Shown one piece after another: positions 48,121 to 57,957 of a DNA stretch of 64,000 nucleotides. The notes below the pieces were generated by a model that did no database searches, was not told the DNA's origin, and saw nothing but the letters and a program-made list of their open reading frames with translations. Each line of letters begins with the position of its first letter. Within the stretch, counting starts at the first letter, position 1. Both the position numbers and the translations under genes were made by a program. This DNA is from Gymnothorax reevesii (taxonomy: Eukaryota; Chordata; Actinopteri; Anguilliformes; Muraenidae), in assembly GCA_029721435.1 (NCBI GenBank), contig CM056576.1, forward strand, positions 64,995,876 to 65,059,875, read 5' to 3'.

Positions 48121-48645
48121 GCCCTAGAGATGTATCATAAAATAATTTTTTAAAAATATGGAATAATTTGTACGTGGAAAAAGTCTTTATACTCTTGTAA
48201 ACTGTTGATTTCTTTTCAAATCTTCTCAAGCTTTCCTTACTTTTACACTTTCACTTTGCATGAACAAAGTCCCAATGTCCTCAAACGAGTACACTCTACT
48301 TACCAGCATCCTAACTTGTAACAGTTGCTAAAGCTGTTTGAATTTGTATGCATTATCAAACTACAAGCTTTAATAAACATAAATAATTTCATTTCAACCA
48401 TAAAATTTGAGGCAGGATTGCACCTTTTGCACTTCTATATAGGTCTCGGCCAAAGAACATTTCGGTTGACATGGCAGCCATCTTGTTTCAACACTGATTG
48501 GTGAATTTTGCTTTTTCAACCACCAGATGGCAGCAAAAAGTGTCTACTTATGAGGGCAACAGGTCTAAGTGGGCTAAAATTAAGTATAAGGTGCTGCAAA
48601 CCCAAAATTTAATGTCCTCATATGAGAACGCAGGGTCTCAGGAGG

Positions 48646-49008
48646 TAAGAATATTCCAATTGGACAAATTAATTCTTGCCTTTAAAAAGGAACTGTAGCA
48701 GAGAGGAGGAGTTTGAGAGTGAGGCAGTAGATATGATTGAGCGCTTCTGTGAAAGAGGCTATGCAGAGAAGGACATCATGTCAGCCTACCAGAAGGCGAT
48801 GCGCACCCCTCGGGCCCGCCTCTTGGATAAGACAAAGCGTCCGTCAACACCACGGCTCTGTTTCTCCACTGATTACTCTCCCATTGCAGGTGAAATCAAA
48901 AACATTATTAAAAACACTGACGTGTTTTACAATGCGACCCTGCCCTTAAACATATGTGTGTGGACCCCCCCGATCTCCTTTCGGAGATCCCGGTCACTCA
49001 GAGACTGA
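48646..49008 (+). pseudogene. Penelope-like RT C-terminal and linker segment
   Basis: After the piggyBac-like insertion the frame resumes with NIPIGQI. Across a frameshift it reads LKRNCSREEEFESEAVDM, then FCERGYAEKDIMSAYQKA, LCFSTDYSPIAGEIKNII and RRSRSLRD. This matches the RT C-terminus and linker of fish Penelope-like proteins. The frame breaks again at about 49008 before the endonuclease. Confidence 0.75.
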
Positions 49009-49177
49009 TTGGTACACTCTACGATGCCTGCCCTCTCCTCCAAATCTATATGGTTGCCTCCTCCACCTACAGGTTTTTATCAATGAGGGCACAGTACCCA
49101 TTGCTCCAACTCTTTTAATTCCAGATATTTTTGTCACCCACACACAGGCAAAAATATAAGATCAATTCATTTCTAAA

Positions 49178-49507
49178 TTGCAACACCACTCACGTTCTTT
49201 ATATAGTTCGCGTGGATTGGTCTATGTCGGCCAAATTAAACGCTCCCTTAAACTCTGCATCGCCGAACACAAGGCTGCTATTCTTAATAAAAACATGGAC
49301 TATGCAATAGCACGACATTATGCCCGAGTGAATCATGGTTTGAACGCATCACTTAAATTATGGGGCATTGAAAAAATTGTTTCCTCCCAGAGGGGCAGTG
49401 ATATTTTAAACAAATTACTCAAAAGAGGGGCCTATTGGATCTACACATTGAATACAATAGAACCACATGGATTAAATGAAGAATTAAACCTTTCCTGTTT
49501 CCCGTAA
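49178..49507 (+). pseudogene. Penelope-like GIY-YIG endonuclease domain
   Basis: The frame contains GLVYVGQIKRSLKLCIAEHK, the GIY-YIG-type core with the conserved Arg and Glu-His that follow. Then come MDYAIARHYARVNHG, LKLWGIEKI and KRGAYWIYTLNTIEPHGLNE, ending in NLSCFP before a stop at 49505. This is the canonical C-terminal domain and end of Penelope-like proteins, used to nick target DNA for reverse transcription. It is open here but detached from the RT by frame breaks. Confidence 0.85.
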
Positions 49508-49835
49508 ATTTATTGTTGCAAGTTCCTTGTTATTTGTCTGTGTTTTGCATATTGTTCTTACTCTGGATTATTTGTATGAATGGTGATTCTCAAGGTAACA
49601 CCTCCCTTTTGAATGGTGTCACAGAATTGGTATGATATGGTTACCTCCCAGCTCCCTTGTTTTACAATGGGAAGTTTTTCTCTGTGTTTTGGGAGTTATT
49701 TAGCTGTCCCAGCTTCACCATACATGTTTGACTCTGAGGAAGATGCAGTGCATCGAAATGTTTGTCTTGGCACCTAAATAAATTTATGCAGGTGATTTGA
49801 GTGCTCCAGTCTCGTCTTTGTATTTGTGTGCGAAC

Positions 49836-50139
49836 TTCTATTCAGTGACCTCGACATTGACTTTCAATGATTTGAGGGTCATACTTCACATGAAATTGTC
49901 AAAACTTTTATCATCACTAGCTGATAAGCTACAGGATCCTTGGATCCTATCTGTGAGAGAGTTGCTAGATTTAAACAACTGCTATCCAAGAGAAACGTAT
50001 GGCTTGTCTAACATTTGCCAAAAAAAACCCATTGAGAACCACTTTTTAATATAATTTTCTGTGGACTGTAGAGTTGAAATTTAAATATTTTTTGAAGACT
50101 AGGTTATCATCATATTTGATAAGCGCTAAGCAAAGAGTT
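49836..50139. other. Short unclassified spacer
   Basis: Between the Penelope-like 3' end and the next Tc1 relic. Nothing recognised. Confidence 0.35.
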
Positions 50140-50770
50140 CAAAAAAGAACATCATATTAACGCCAACAATCAAACATGGTGGTCATGGTAAGTTGGGATG
50201 TTTTGCTGTTTCAGGGCCTTGGCAACTTGCCGTAATTGACAGAGCCATGTCTCTTGCCTATCAGAAATTCTTGAAGGATAATTTCTTGTCCTTTGGCTGT
50301 CAAGTCCTCCTTTGAATAGCTCAAAGAAACAAAATTGAGACTTGAGTGGCCTCTTCCCAGTCCTGATTTCAATCCCATTGAGATGTTGTGGCAGGATCTT
50401 AAATGAACAGTTCATGGTTGAAAACCCTCTGATGTGGGTGGATCAAAACCTTTCTGCTCATAAGAGTGGGCCAAAACTCCTGAGGTGGCAAGGACTGATC
50501 TCTGGTTATTGGAAACATTTAGTTGCAATTTTTCCTCCTGAAGGTGGCAGAACCTGTTCGGCTGAGGAGTGGAATTTACTTGCCCTCTTAGCTGAAAAAA
50601 TAAATTGTAAAACTTGAATGTTGGCATTTGTTCTGGAAGACGTTTTCTGGAAATTTCTCTGTGTAAATTGTTCTCATTAAGTAACGGAAACTGAAACTGT
50701 ATTCAATTGAATTCTGGTGTATAGTAAAAACTATAAAGCTATTTTCTTTTATGGAAGCAAGTGTCTTTGC
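50140..50770 (+). pseudogene. Tc1-like transposase relic, catalytic half
   Basis: The + strand encodes PTIKHGGHGKLGCFAVSGPW followed by QLAVIDRAMS and YQKFLKDNF (50165-50280). After a gap comes a WPLPSPDFNPIEMLWQDLK segment (50346-50404) with the final Glu. A TEEWAKTPE-like tail is recognisable at about 50460-50490. The second-Asp block is deleted and stops are present. The subfamily differs from the elements at 44.7 and 47.1 kb. Confidence 0.75.
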
Positions 50771-51478
50771 CCATATTAGTGCCCTTTATTAGTATTGAAA
50801 TATAAAGTTGTGTTTGACACAAATGAAAATTGATTCACGATAAATAATTTCAATCATAGTAAATACAATGGTTTGTATTTCACGAGTAGATGTTTTATAA
50901 TTAAGTTCTGTGAAATTAACAATAAAATATGAATGTTAAAAACCTTTGGTTAATGAGCTCTGGCTCATTTTTGTGTACACTACCCAGGTTCAACATTTTC
51001 ACTTTCTTGGCACTTGAAGTTTCTCTGCCTGTTAAAAAAATATGCTGCTTTTAAAACGTGTAAAAATTAATCATAAGTATTGTAGATGTGTGTAAGAATT
51101 TTTGATAGCCATTTTGCGGCATCATGCTCACAGCTGAATCTTTTTTTCTTTTTCCTTTTTTGCCTCCTGAGTGTTATCATTGTGCTATTGGCTTGCAGAC
51201 ACTGGGGCAGATGGGGTCTGTGTCCAATGCCTGCGGGCAGGCCTGTCAGCTCTCTGTGTGCTAACACTGTTTGTCGCTGCCCTCAGCGGCTGTCCTTGAT
51301 CACCCCACCTCAAACACTCTTGAAGGCGAGCATTTATTAGCTGTTTCAGGCTGGGTTTTCCACCTAGTAGTCTTTTCAGTGTTGTAGCAAAAAGTGCTTT
51401 TTTAATCAATTTGATTCTTCTTTGGGAAATAAAAAGTATCAAATAAGTGTCTCCTAACTTTTGAATGGTATGTATACA
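50771..51478. other. Unclassified intronic DNA
   Basis: No gene or repeat recognised apart from T-rich runs near 51140-51163. Confidence 0.35.
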
Positions 51479-51483
51479 AACAA

Positions 51484-51538
<55 letters not shown>
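51479..51538 (+). repeat. (CA)n microsatellite
   Basis: A CA tract of about 60 bases with a few AAA interruptions at its start. Confidence 0.95.
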
Positions 51539-51539
<1 letters not shown>

Positions 51540-51592
51540 CCGAGCTCTTGATTACTTTATTTGGTATACAGCTTATTAATACTGGATTGTGT

Positions 51593-52520
51593 CTCCCTTT
51601 TCTCTGAACAGACTCTAGACATGAATTCCATGAGACATTGAATACATTCCTTTGAGATCCTGGTCCATGTAGGCATTACTGCACCTCATCAGACGTGTCA
51701 ACTGAACATTTATGTGGCAAATCTCCTGCTTGGCCGCATCTTAAAAGTGCTACATTAGATTCAGCTCTAGTGCCTTGGGAGCGTGTTTACCTCTGCTGAA
51801 CTCATTGCCCTCTTCATAAGACCTAGTTGAGATTACTTATTTTTGAAGTGATGCATTATCTTTCTGAAAGTAGGCATTGGAAGATGGGTAAATTGCAGCC
51901 TTAAAGAGATACTTATGGTCAGCAACAATATTCAAATAGTCTGTGGCATTCAAACAATGATAGATTGGATTTTGGGGGCCCTAAGCGTGCCAAGAAAACA
52001 TTCCCTAAACCATTACACAACCACCACCAGTCTGAACTGTCGACAGAAGGCATGCGAGGTCCATTGACTCATGATATTGATGCCAAATTCTGACCCTACC
52101 ATCTGCAAATCACAGCAGAAATCAAAATCCATCAGACCAGGCTATATCTTTCCACTCTTTAACAGATCAGTTTTGGTGAGCCTGTGCCCACTGGAGCCTC
52201 AGATTTCAGGTCTTGGCTGACAGGAGTGGAACCCAACATAGACTTTTACTGTTGTAGCCCATCCCCCACAAGGTTGTATGTGTTTTGACTTTAGAGATGC
52301 TTTTCTGCTCACCGCATTTTTAAAGAGTGATTACAGAGTTACCGTAGGCTCTCTGTCGGCTGAAACCAGTCAGGCCATTCTCCTCTGATCTCAAAATGAT
52401 ATTTATATGCGCAGAACTGCCCCTCTCTGGATTTTTGTTGTTTGTCTCACAATTTTGCGTAAACAGGTGTGCATGGTATGTCAAGGGGATCCCGAAGTTT
52501 CAGAGGTGCTGAAACCAGAA
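51593..52520 (-). pseudogene. Tc1-like transposase relic, nearly full span but heavily mutated
   Basis: Seen in reverse, the coding DNA of a fish Tc1 subfamily can be followed through most of its length. There is a helix-turn-helix region near 52320-52500 (ATT.V.L...), a region with CTGGTCTGATGGA for the SDE-type first Asp near 52130-52145, a VMVW-type region near 52000-52040, and a C-terminal region down to 51600. Stops and indels are frequent. The call rests on nucleotide-level familiarity with that subfamily plus motif order. Confidence 0.55.
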
Positions 52521-52530
52521 TGGCTGACAC

Positions 52531-52531
52531 C

Positions 52532-52566
<35 letters not shown>
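52531..52566 (+). repeat. (CA)n microsatellite
   Basis: About 17 CA units. Confidence 0.95.
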
Positions 52567-52571
<5 letters not shown>

Positions 52572-52589
52572 ATTTCTGTGATTGCGAGA

Positions 52590-53640
52590 ATCGCCATCCG
52601 CCATTATTAGTTGGGTGGACTCATCCTTTGTATCGGTGCCAAGATGCCGAAATATTGCTTAGCATATGGCTGTTCTAACCACTACAGCTAAGCAAATGGC
52701 ATAGTCTTTCGCAAGTGAGTACATGTAATATTATAATGACAGTGTCTAGGGGTAAGATAAAAATTTCGGTTAAAATTAAAGTCAAGTGGTCAAGTCAGGA
52801 AGTGCGAATCAGCGTGCTCATAGCCCGAGATTTCTCATTCGGATCGGCTGGTTAATGTTAATTAATTCAACCTCGTTGTTAATTCAAGATGGCGGAGCGA
52901 CTGAAGAATATGACCTGGATAGCATAACTATAATGATAACTGTTTGATTGTGATTCATGAAATATAACTAGCTATCCAAGCTTCATTATAACCTTGCTGG
53001 CTACCCGTTACGTTAGCCAGCAATAATAAACAACTGTCACAACAATAAGTTAGCCAGCTGGGTAACATAACCTTAGATTTACGATGCAGACCGTATCCTT
53101 CAGTCCCTCCTGAACTACACTTCCAGCGTTAGGAAAACAACCTCACCGCAGTTTATTTAGAAGACTTTTAAAGGTACATTGTGGAGGAATTTCTCCCATC
53201 AAGTGGTGAAATTGTATTTTGCATTCAAACGAATAATGCTCTCTAATGCCTCGCTTTTTCAAAGGCGTGTTGCTACTACAGTAGCCGTTATGTATCAAGA
53301 AGCTATGACATCATGTCATCCAATACCACACTGAACTGTGGCCTACAGCGGAATGTTTGTTTTTCACACAAACTCTCAGACTACTTTCACACAAGGGACG
53401 AATGTTCGGTACCGTGCCACAGTGCACTTGTCCCCTCTCCACTCTGGTCAGCTTACTCACAAGTACTATCATACTATACGGCTGTACAGTGCAAGCATTT
53501 CACTCGCATATGCACCTAAAATTGAGTGTGCAAGTAGAAAAAATAAAAAGGGAGCACGCTTGCGAGTATGGATTTCAACCCTTTCATTCGCATATTGCTC
53601 CTAAAATAAATCCACACAAAGTGGATCAAACTAGAAGTTA
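52590..53640 (+). mobile_element. P-like/THAP transposon fragment
   Basis: This stretch begins with a THAP exon-1 relic (52644-52714). It continues through text resembling fish P-like non-autonomous elements, including TTTAAAGGTACATTGTGGAGG (53168-53188) and TCCCATCAAGTGGTGAAATTG (53198-53218). The family call comes from phrase recognition only. Ends and target duplications were not located. Confidence 0.4.
52644..52714 (+). pseudogene. THAP-domain exon 1 relic with splice donor
   Basis: ATG at 52644 opens MPKYCLAYGCSNHYS, a stop codon (TAA), then ANGIVFRK, followed at once by a consensus donor GTGAGT at 52715. C-x4-C with a following N is the THAP zinc-finger start, and a split after the FHK/FRK segment is a usual THAP intron site. 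The stop and the absence of a second exon nearby indicate a transposon-derived pseudogene. Confidence 0.65.
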
Positions 53641-54705
53641 GGGCTGTGCGTTAAATGTATTGCGGTAATTTTAAGTGCAACAAAAGTAACTTCCTCTTTG
53701 GGGCAGACAGACGAGCTTGATTACCTTTTCTATGCAACACACCTTTAATTTAGAGGTGAAATTACATCGGAGGCCATTTGAAATACTTCCGAAAAGAAAA
53801 GTACGATTTGGAGTCCGCTAATTACCAGCAAGGTTGGACAGCTGCCTTCACCTTGGCATAATTAGCTAACCTTAAATCAATTTCCGTGTACTTTGCCTAA
53901 CTTGCAATCAAGCCGTTTATTCAGCCAAATGCCCTATCAAAACCAAAATCTGGCCAATAATAATAATTAAGAAGAGATTATGTGAAGCAGACAATCCAAA
54001 CCAGGCTACCGTGTTAGATTGAGAGAATGTCAGTAATCTGAATAAATGGCAGATCTCTGAATTCCACCTCTCATTGCATTTTGACTTATTATTAAAAAAA
54101 TTTCTGAAAAATAAAATCATTTTAAGATGGCCCTGGTTTTTAAGCGTTTAAAAATATACGCGAAATGGAAAACATTTCGTGAAGCATATCAAACATGAAT
54201 GTGAGAAATTATTTTCGAATTGCAAGCAACAGACAAATGCACCGAATTAATAATTGGACGGGACTAATTTGAAAGTCATTCATCGGTCTTCTTTGAACAT
54301 CTAAATACACTACAGTGAAGGTGGAAAACGTGTTGAAGCGTATCAAACGTGACATATAAACTGTTCATGCATTCGCACACAGAGGCCAAATGGGAAACTA
54401 GAACTGATGTTGCAAACACATTCAGGAAGCTCATGGCCATTCAAATTTCAAGATGTGACAAACAAAAATGATATCTAAATAAATTAGACTACCAACCAAT
54501 TTAAAATTGTTCATTGAGCGAATCAACTGTTTGGTTGCAAATTGAGCAAAGTAGCCCTAGATGGGAAGGAGGTTAAAGCAATTGTCGAGTAGAGATGATT
54601 GAAGACCAAAAATCTGCGGCACAGATTTGCCTGAACGTGCTTGCTTAGTCTTCGGTGCATTTGTCTATTGCTTGCAATGCAAAAATTATTGGCAGTTGCT
54701 ATGGG

Positions 54706-54877
54706 TACGGCAGTTTTCCAATGCATTTCAATGTAGAGAGGTACGGCAGTCCCACTTTCAAACCCTGCCCTAACCTAACCCTGACCCTAACTCTAACCCT
54801 AACCCTGACCATAATCCAAATCCCTAATCCTTATCCTAATCTCTTAAATCGACTGCCGTACTCATAAAACTGTCGTA
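54706..54877. mobile_element. Small insertion with TACGGCAGT ends and telomere-like core
   Basis: The left end TACGGCAGTTTT is matched by the reverse complement of the right end (AAAACTGTCGTA), one mismatch apart. A second inner copy of TACGGCAGT on the left (54742-54750) is mirrored by ACTGCCGTA on the right (about 54852-54860). Comparison with the other arm of the long inverted repeat shows this block is additional. Flanking GCAAAAATTATT and GCAAAAATAATT, slightly outside the block, could be a target duplication. Confidence 0.5.
54761..54842 (+). repeat. Interstitial telomere-like (CCCTAA)n tract
   Basis: Degenerate CCCTAA units (CCCTAACCTAACC, CTCTAACCCTAACCC and so on) cover about 80 bases. 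It lies at the centre of the small TACGGCAGT-bounded block, so it more likely arrived or expanded within a mobile element than through telomere fusion. Confidence 0.8.
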
Positions 54878-55385
54878 TCTCTAAACATTGCAAAAATAAT
54901 TTCTCACTTTGACGTTTGATGTGCTTCAGTTTTCTACTTTGCGTATATTTTAGATGCTTAAAAACCAGGGCCATCTTGACATGATTTTATTTTTAAGAAA
55001 TCTTTTTTAATAATACATTAAAGTTTTACGACGAGAGGTGGAATTCAGAGGTCTGCTATTTATTCAGATTACTGACATTATTTCCATCTAACACAGTCAC
55101 CCACTTCGGCTGGTCTCCTTCTCATAAATGGCTTGATTGCCAGTTGGATAAAGTAAAGTAAAGTAAAATTGATCCAAGTCATGCTGTGAACCGCTGTATG
55201 AACTCTGCCAAGCATGCCAGGCGACTTGACTACAAAAAGCAGTGGGACAAGGATGTTCTCTGTCTTTAAATAACCGAGCATTAGGCCCAATGATGCATTA
55301 CAACGCATGTGTGTGTACGATGTTTGAATGTTAATAATGAAATTGTGTTATTTAAGAAAATTCAGAGTGCTCCTAAATTTTTTCT

Positions 55386-55452
55386 GTGCTCCTAAATTTT
55401 TTCATTTAGGAGCACCTGTTCTCCTAGTGAAAAAGCTAAGCGTACAGCCCTG
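55386..55452. repeat. Hairpin and hAT-like terminus
   Basis: A perfect 12 bp inverted repeat GTGCTCCTAAAT / ATTTAGGAGCAC has a 6-base loop at 55386-55415. A direct copy of GTGCTCCTAAATTTTTTC precedes it. The block ends GTACAGCCCTG at 55452, a hAT-like end (CAGGGCTGTAC). A possible partner, TAGGGCTGTGCG, lies at 53639, but the 8-base flanks do not match. Confidence 0.45.
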
Positions 55453-56299
55453 CCTTAGTAAGCCCAAATTCCAATACAGCGTATTGCAGTACGCACCTTG
55501 GTAGTTTTAAATGGGGAAATGGACAGAAAGGAGTAGTTAACTCTTGCATAGAAAAAATGGCGTATCCAATTTCCACTTTTTTCTGGATTTTTATTTGCCA
55601 GTACGATTTTAAAAGGAGGCGCCAATATGTCTTGGGGGATTTTTTTTATTGAGAGGGGCTTTAGAATATTGATATTGTGAATGTGCGCTGCGCGTGCCCT
55701 AGCAATCCGGTGTGTCATCACTCATTAACATGGATTACCACATTTAGCAGCACAAGAAATTAAACTCGAAATTTTCTTGACTGAATTTCAGTGGCTAAAT
55801 AATCAAAATTGCTAAAATTGCTCCCTATAACTGTCAAACACGAGTCTGTCATCTTGGATTTGCCCAGAGACACCTGTCAAACAATAATATTACAACTTGA
55901 TGGCAGGCGTGAGACCATCATTTACCACCGTTGTCTGTTTTCCTAAGAAACGTACTGATTGAGGAAGTGGGCATGATGAAATGCAACCCTTATTCCATCA
56001 AACCTACACATGGTCTACTGTTATGCTGCCTATATAACAAAGTACATAACCAAGCAATGAAAAAAGCTTGTAATTTAGACAGAAACATTTACTTTCTGGT
56101 CGAGAAGAAAGCTGGCAACTTCAGCGTCCCTTTGAAAGTCTTTCTCCTTCATTAGCTCTTTCCACCTGGGAAAAGCTACCCCGAAGTTTACCCTCGTATT
56201 TTTTTAATTCACCGGTCACGCCTTTTTAATTCCCTTTCTTGCTCTTTTGAAGGCGAGGATTCCTTCTCCTGTGGCTCGGCCTAAGTATGAGCCTCCATT
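55453..56299. other. Unclassified intronic DNA
   Basis: No gene or repeat recognised. Confidence 0.35.
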
Positions 56300-56483
56300 A
56301 TGAACTAAAGTGCAGTGCAGGCAAATTTTCTGGGGTGGACATTTGATGTTATGGGGATGTTTTTCTTCCAAAGGCCCCAGATGTGTTGTTGAAAAACCTG
56401 GTATCATTGAGTCCATCAAATACCCGCCACCATGAAAACCTAACAGCTGCTGCCAGGAGGCATAAAATGACCCGTGGTCAGAC
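56300..56483 (+). pseudogene. Tc1-like transposase relic, left half
   Basis: A + strand frame reads HLMLWGCFSSKGPRCVV, then EKPGIIESIK, the block between the first and second catalytic Asp of Tc1 transposases (VMVWGCFSSKGPG). It continues to KMTRGQT, where the hAT element splits it at GGTCAGAC. The upstream part (helix-turn-helix and first Asp) is not recognisable. Confidence 0.65.
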
Positions 56484-57025
56484 CAAGGGCGCTGCTGGCA
56501 ATTTTGGACCCTATAACTGGAAATCGATTTGGAATATACATATATAATACTTGTTCACTGGTCTCCTCTGGTTGCCTCATGGCTAAAAGATGGCCCTGAC
56601 TCTGAAGCACCCATGAGAATCTTATATTCAGAATTGGTCATAGGCCTAAACAATAGACTATAACAATAGACACAAAGTTGTGATACAGGCTAATTATTTG
56701 ATTGGAATGAGCAGAGCATGGATAACCTCCAAGGAAACATTAACTTCGCATTTTAAATAAAACTAACTCACAAACCTGTCTTGGTGTGCAAGTTTATCAG
56801 TTCATTTCAATAATTGTACACTAAGGTAGCCTAGCAAGTTTGCGAAAATACACAGTTTAGAGAAATCTTACCCTCAAGGCCTTTTATTCAGGGACTATTG
56901 TAGGCTATGTCTCATCTTGTAGCCTATAGTGCTCACCTTCCTCCCATTCAACTGTATCTTCTGTCTGGGATGTTGAAGGAAGATTTCCAGAGGCTGCTGC
57001 ATCTGTGCAACACAGCATTTATATA

Positions 57026-57957
57026 AAAGGAGAAGTACCCTTTTTACAGTTTTGACATTATTTGTGGCATAAAATACAATCATTTACCCACCCATATATC
57101 TTTCGTGTCACTTGAAGTCCTTCGGAAGATATTTAGATCTAAAGAGAGCCGCGTATATCCGTATAATGGGAGTGGATGGGGCACCGAGAGCACAGCCTCT
57201 AATGCCACATTATCGGTTGCGAAACTCATGTTATGATTCGCAAGTGTTGTTCTCCTTTTGAGTCCTGGGTTGCCTGTTATCCTCATCCAGCATCTGTAGC
57301 TTGACCTACTAACCTCTGATCCATGTGCACAGGTTACTGTATAGCCTAATAACATTATTACACAAAGCTTCATTAGAAATGCATCACCTCCATTGTGTTT
57401 TTTTTGCCCGCTGCAACCATCGGGATGGCATTCTTCCTCAGAGTCAGGCGTTGCATTTTCTGGCCCTCTTTTTGTGGCCTTGCAGGGAAAAAAGTCTTCT
57501 ATTGCGAAGTGAGCACTGCAAACCCAAAGATCCGCACGCCTCAATGCTTCCACGTGAGTATTCGGGTCTATTTTTAGCGCAAATAGCCAGAGCTTTAGCA
57601 ATTCCAAATTGCGTAAAGGTAGCCTATGGAAGCTAAATGTTGTCCAACTGGTAATTTTGTTGCAACAACTTGGAAAAACGCAAACACGAACCATGAAGTT
57701 TTACCAGCATGTAAAGCAGCCAACCGTTGCTTGTGAAATGAATGAGTTTACGACAGATAATGCGGCATTAGAGGCTGCACTATCGGCGCCCCATTCCCTC
57801 CCATTATACGGATATACGCGGCTCTCTTTAGATCTAAATATCTTTTGAAGGACTTCTAGTAACACAAAAGTTATATTGGTGAGTATATGATCGAATTTTA
57901 TGCCACAAATAATGTCAAAACTGTAAAAACGATAATTCTCCTTTAAAGGTGCATTAC
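57026..57957. mobile_element. Palindromic THAP-carrying element
   Basis: Arms 57026-57230 and 57741-57957 are inverted copies. They share ACAGTTTTGACATTATTTGT, GATATTTAGATCTAAAGAGA and CCGCGTATATCCGTATAATG with their complements. They flank about 510 bases that hold most of the THAP frame. Outer ends resemble AAAGGAGAA / TTCTCCTTT. It may be a P-like derivative because P elements carry THAP domains, but no target duplication or transposase core was found. Confidence 0.7.
57080..57694 (-). CDS. THAP-domain ORF, 204 aa, transposon-derived
   Basis: The frame opens at an ATG at 57694 with MVRVCVFPSCCNKITSW. It shows a THAP C2CH finger: C5-x4-C10, FHRLPLRN with an LLKLWLFAL segment, then WVCSAHFAIEDFFP (C-x2-H) by residue 70. 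After about residue 85 the frame has no conserved function. From about residue 150 it runs into the left inverted arm, giving a NVALEAVLSVPHPLPLYGYT peptide. The right arm encodes nearly the same peptide on the + strand. There is no catalytic domain. It is probably a MITE-borne THAP remnant; expression is unknown. Confidence 0.7.
   Translation of the reverse strand: MVRVCVFPSCCNKITSWTTFSFHRLPLRNLELLKLWLFALKIDPNTHVEALRRADLWVCSAHFAIEDFFPCKATKRGPENATPDSEEECHPDGCSGQKKHNGGDAFLMKLCVIMLLGYTVTCAHGSEVSRSSYRCWMRITGNPGLKRRTTLANHNMSFATDNVALEAVLSVPHPLPLYGYTRLSLDLNIFRRTSSDTKDIWVGK

Larger units (their letters stand above)
46559..48645 (-). mobile_element. piggyBac-like element inside the Penelope-like element
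   Basis: Terminal repeats CCTCCTGAGACCC and GGGTCTCAGGAGG are perfect over 13 bases. The left flank is TTAA (46555-46558) and the right flank TAAG, consistent with a TTAA duplication that has lost one T. Dropping the insertion restores a Penelope-type reading (QLV, then KNIPIGQI), which supports the target call. A minus-strand frame at 47857-48120 has an acidic PGBD-like N-terminus. The transposase core is absent. It hosts a Tc1 derivative at 47080-47852. Confidence 0.8.
44541..49835 (+). mobile_element. 5'-truncated Penelope-like element split by nested insertions
   Basis: Three segments on the + strand together read as one Penelope-like retroelement: 44541-44707 (RT motif region), 46328-46558 (rest of RT) and 48646-49835 (RT C-terminus, GIY-YIG and 3' end). 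They are separated by a Tc1 element (44708-46327) and a piggyBac-like element (46559-48645). The 3' end has a GAGGAAGATGCAGTGCATCG phrase and an AATAAATTTATGCAGG tail typical of fish Penelope/Neptune copies. Penelope-like elements encode a telomerase-related reverse transcriptase plus a GIY-YIG endonuclease. The start is approximate. Confidence 0.8.
53895..55145. repeat. Long imperfect inverted repeat, ~1.25 kb overall
   Basis: The left arm (about 53895-54260) pairs with the right arm (about 54640-55145). Landmarks are GCAATCAAGCC, TCAGTAATCTGAATAAATG, GGCCCTGGTTTTTAAGCG and GACAAATGCACCGAA with their complements. Inside the right arm, relative to the left, is an extra 170-190 bp block with a telomere-like core. 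The left arm has its own extra block at about 53921-53995. The structure resembles a large foldback element. Confidence 0.75.

Noticed and set aside
53639..55452. A hAT element spanning TAGGGCTGTGCG to GTACAGCCCTG
   Set aside because: The ends are similar, but the 8-base flanks (CTAGAAGT and CCTTAGTA) do not match, so no target duplication supports it.
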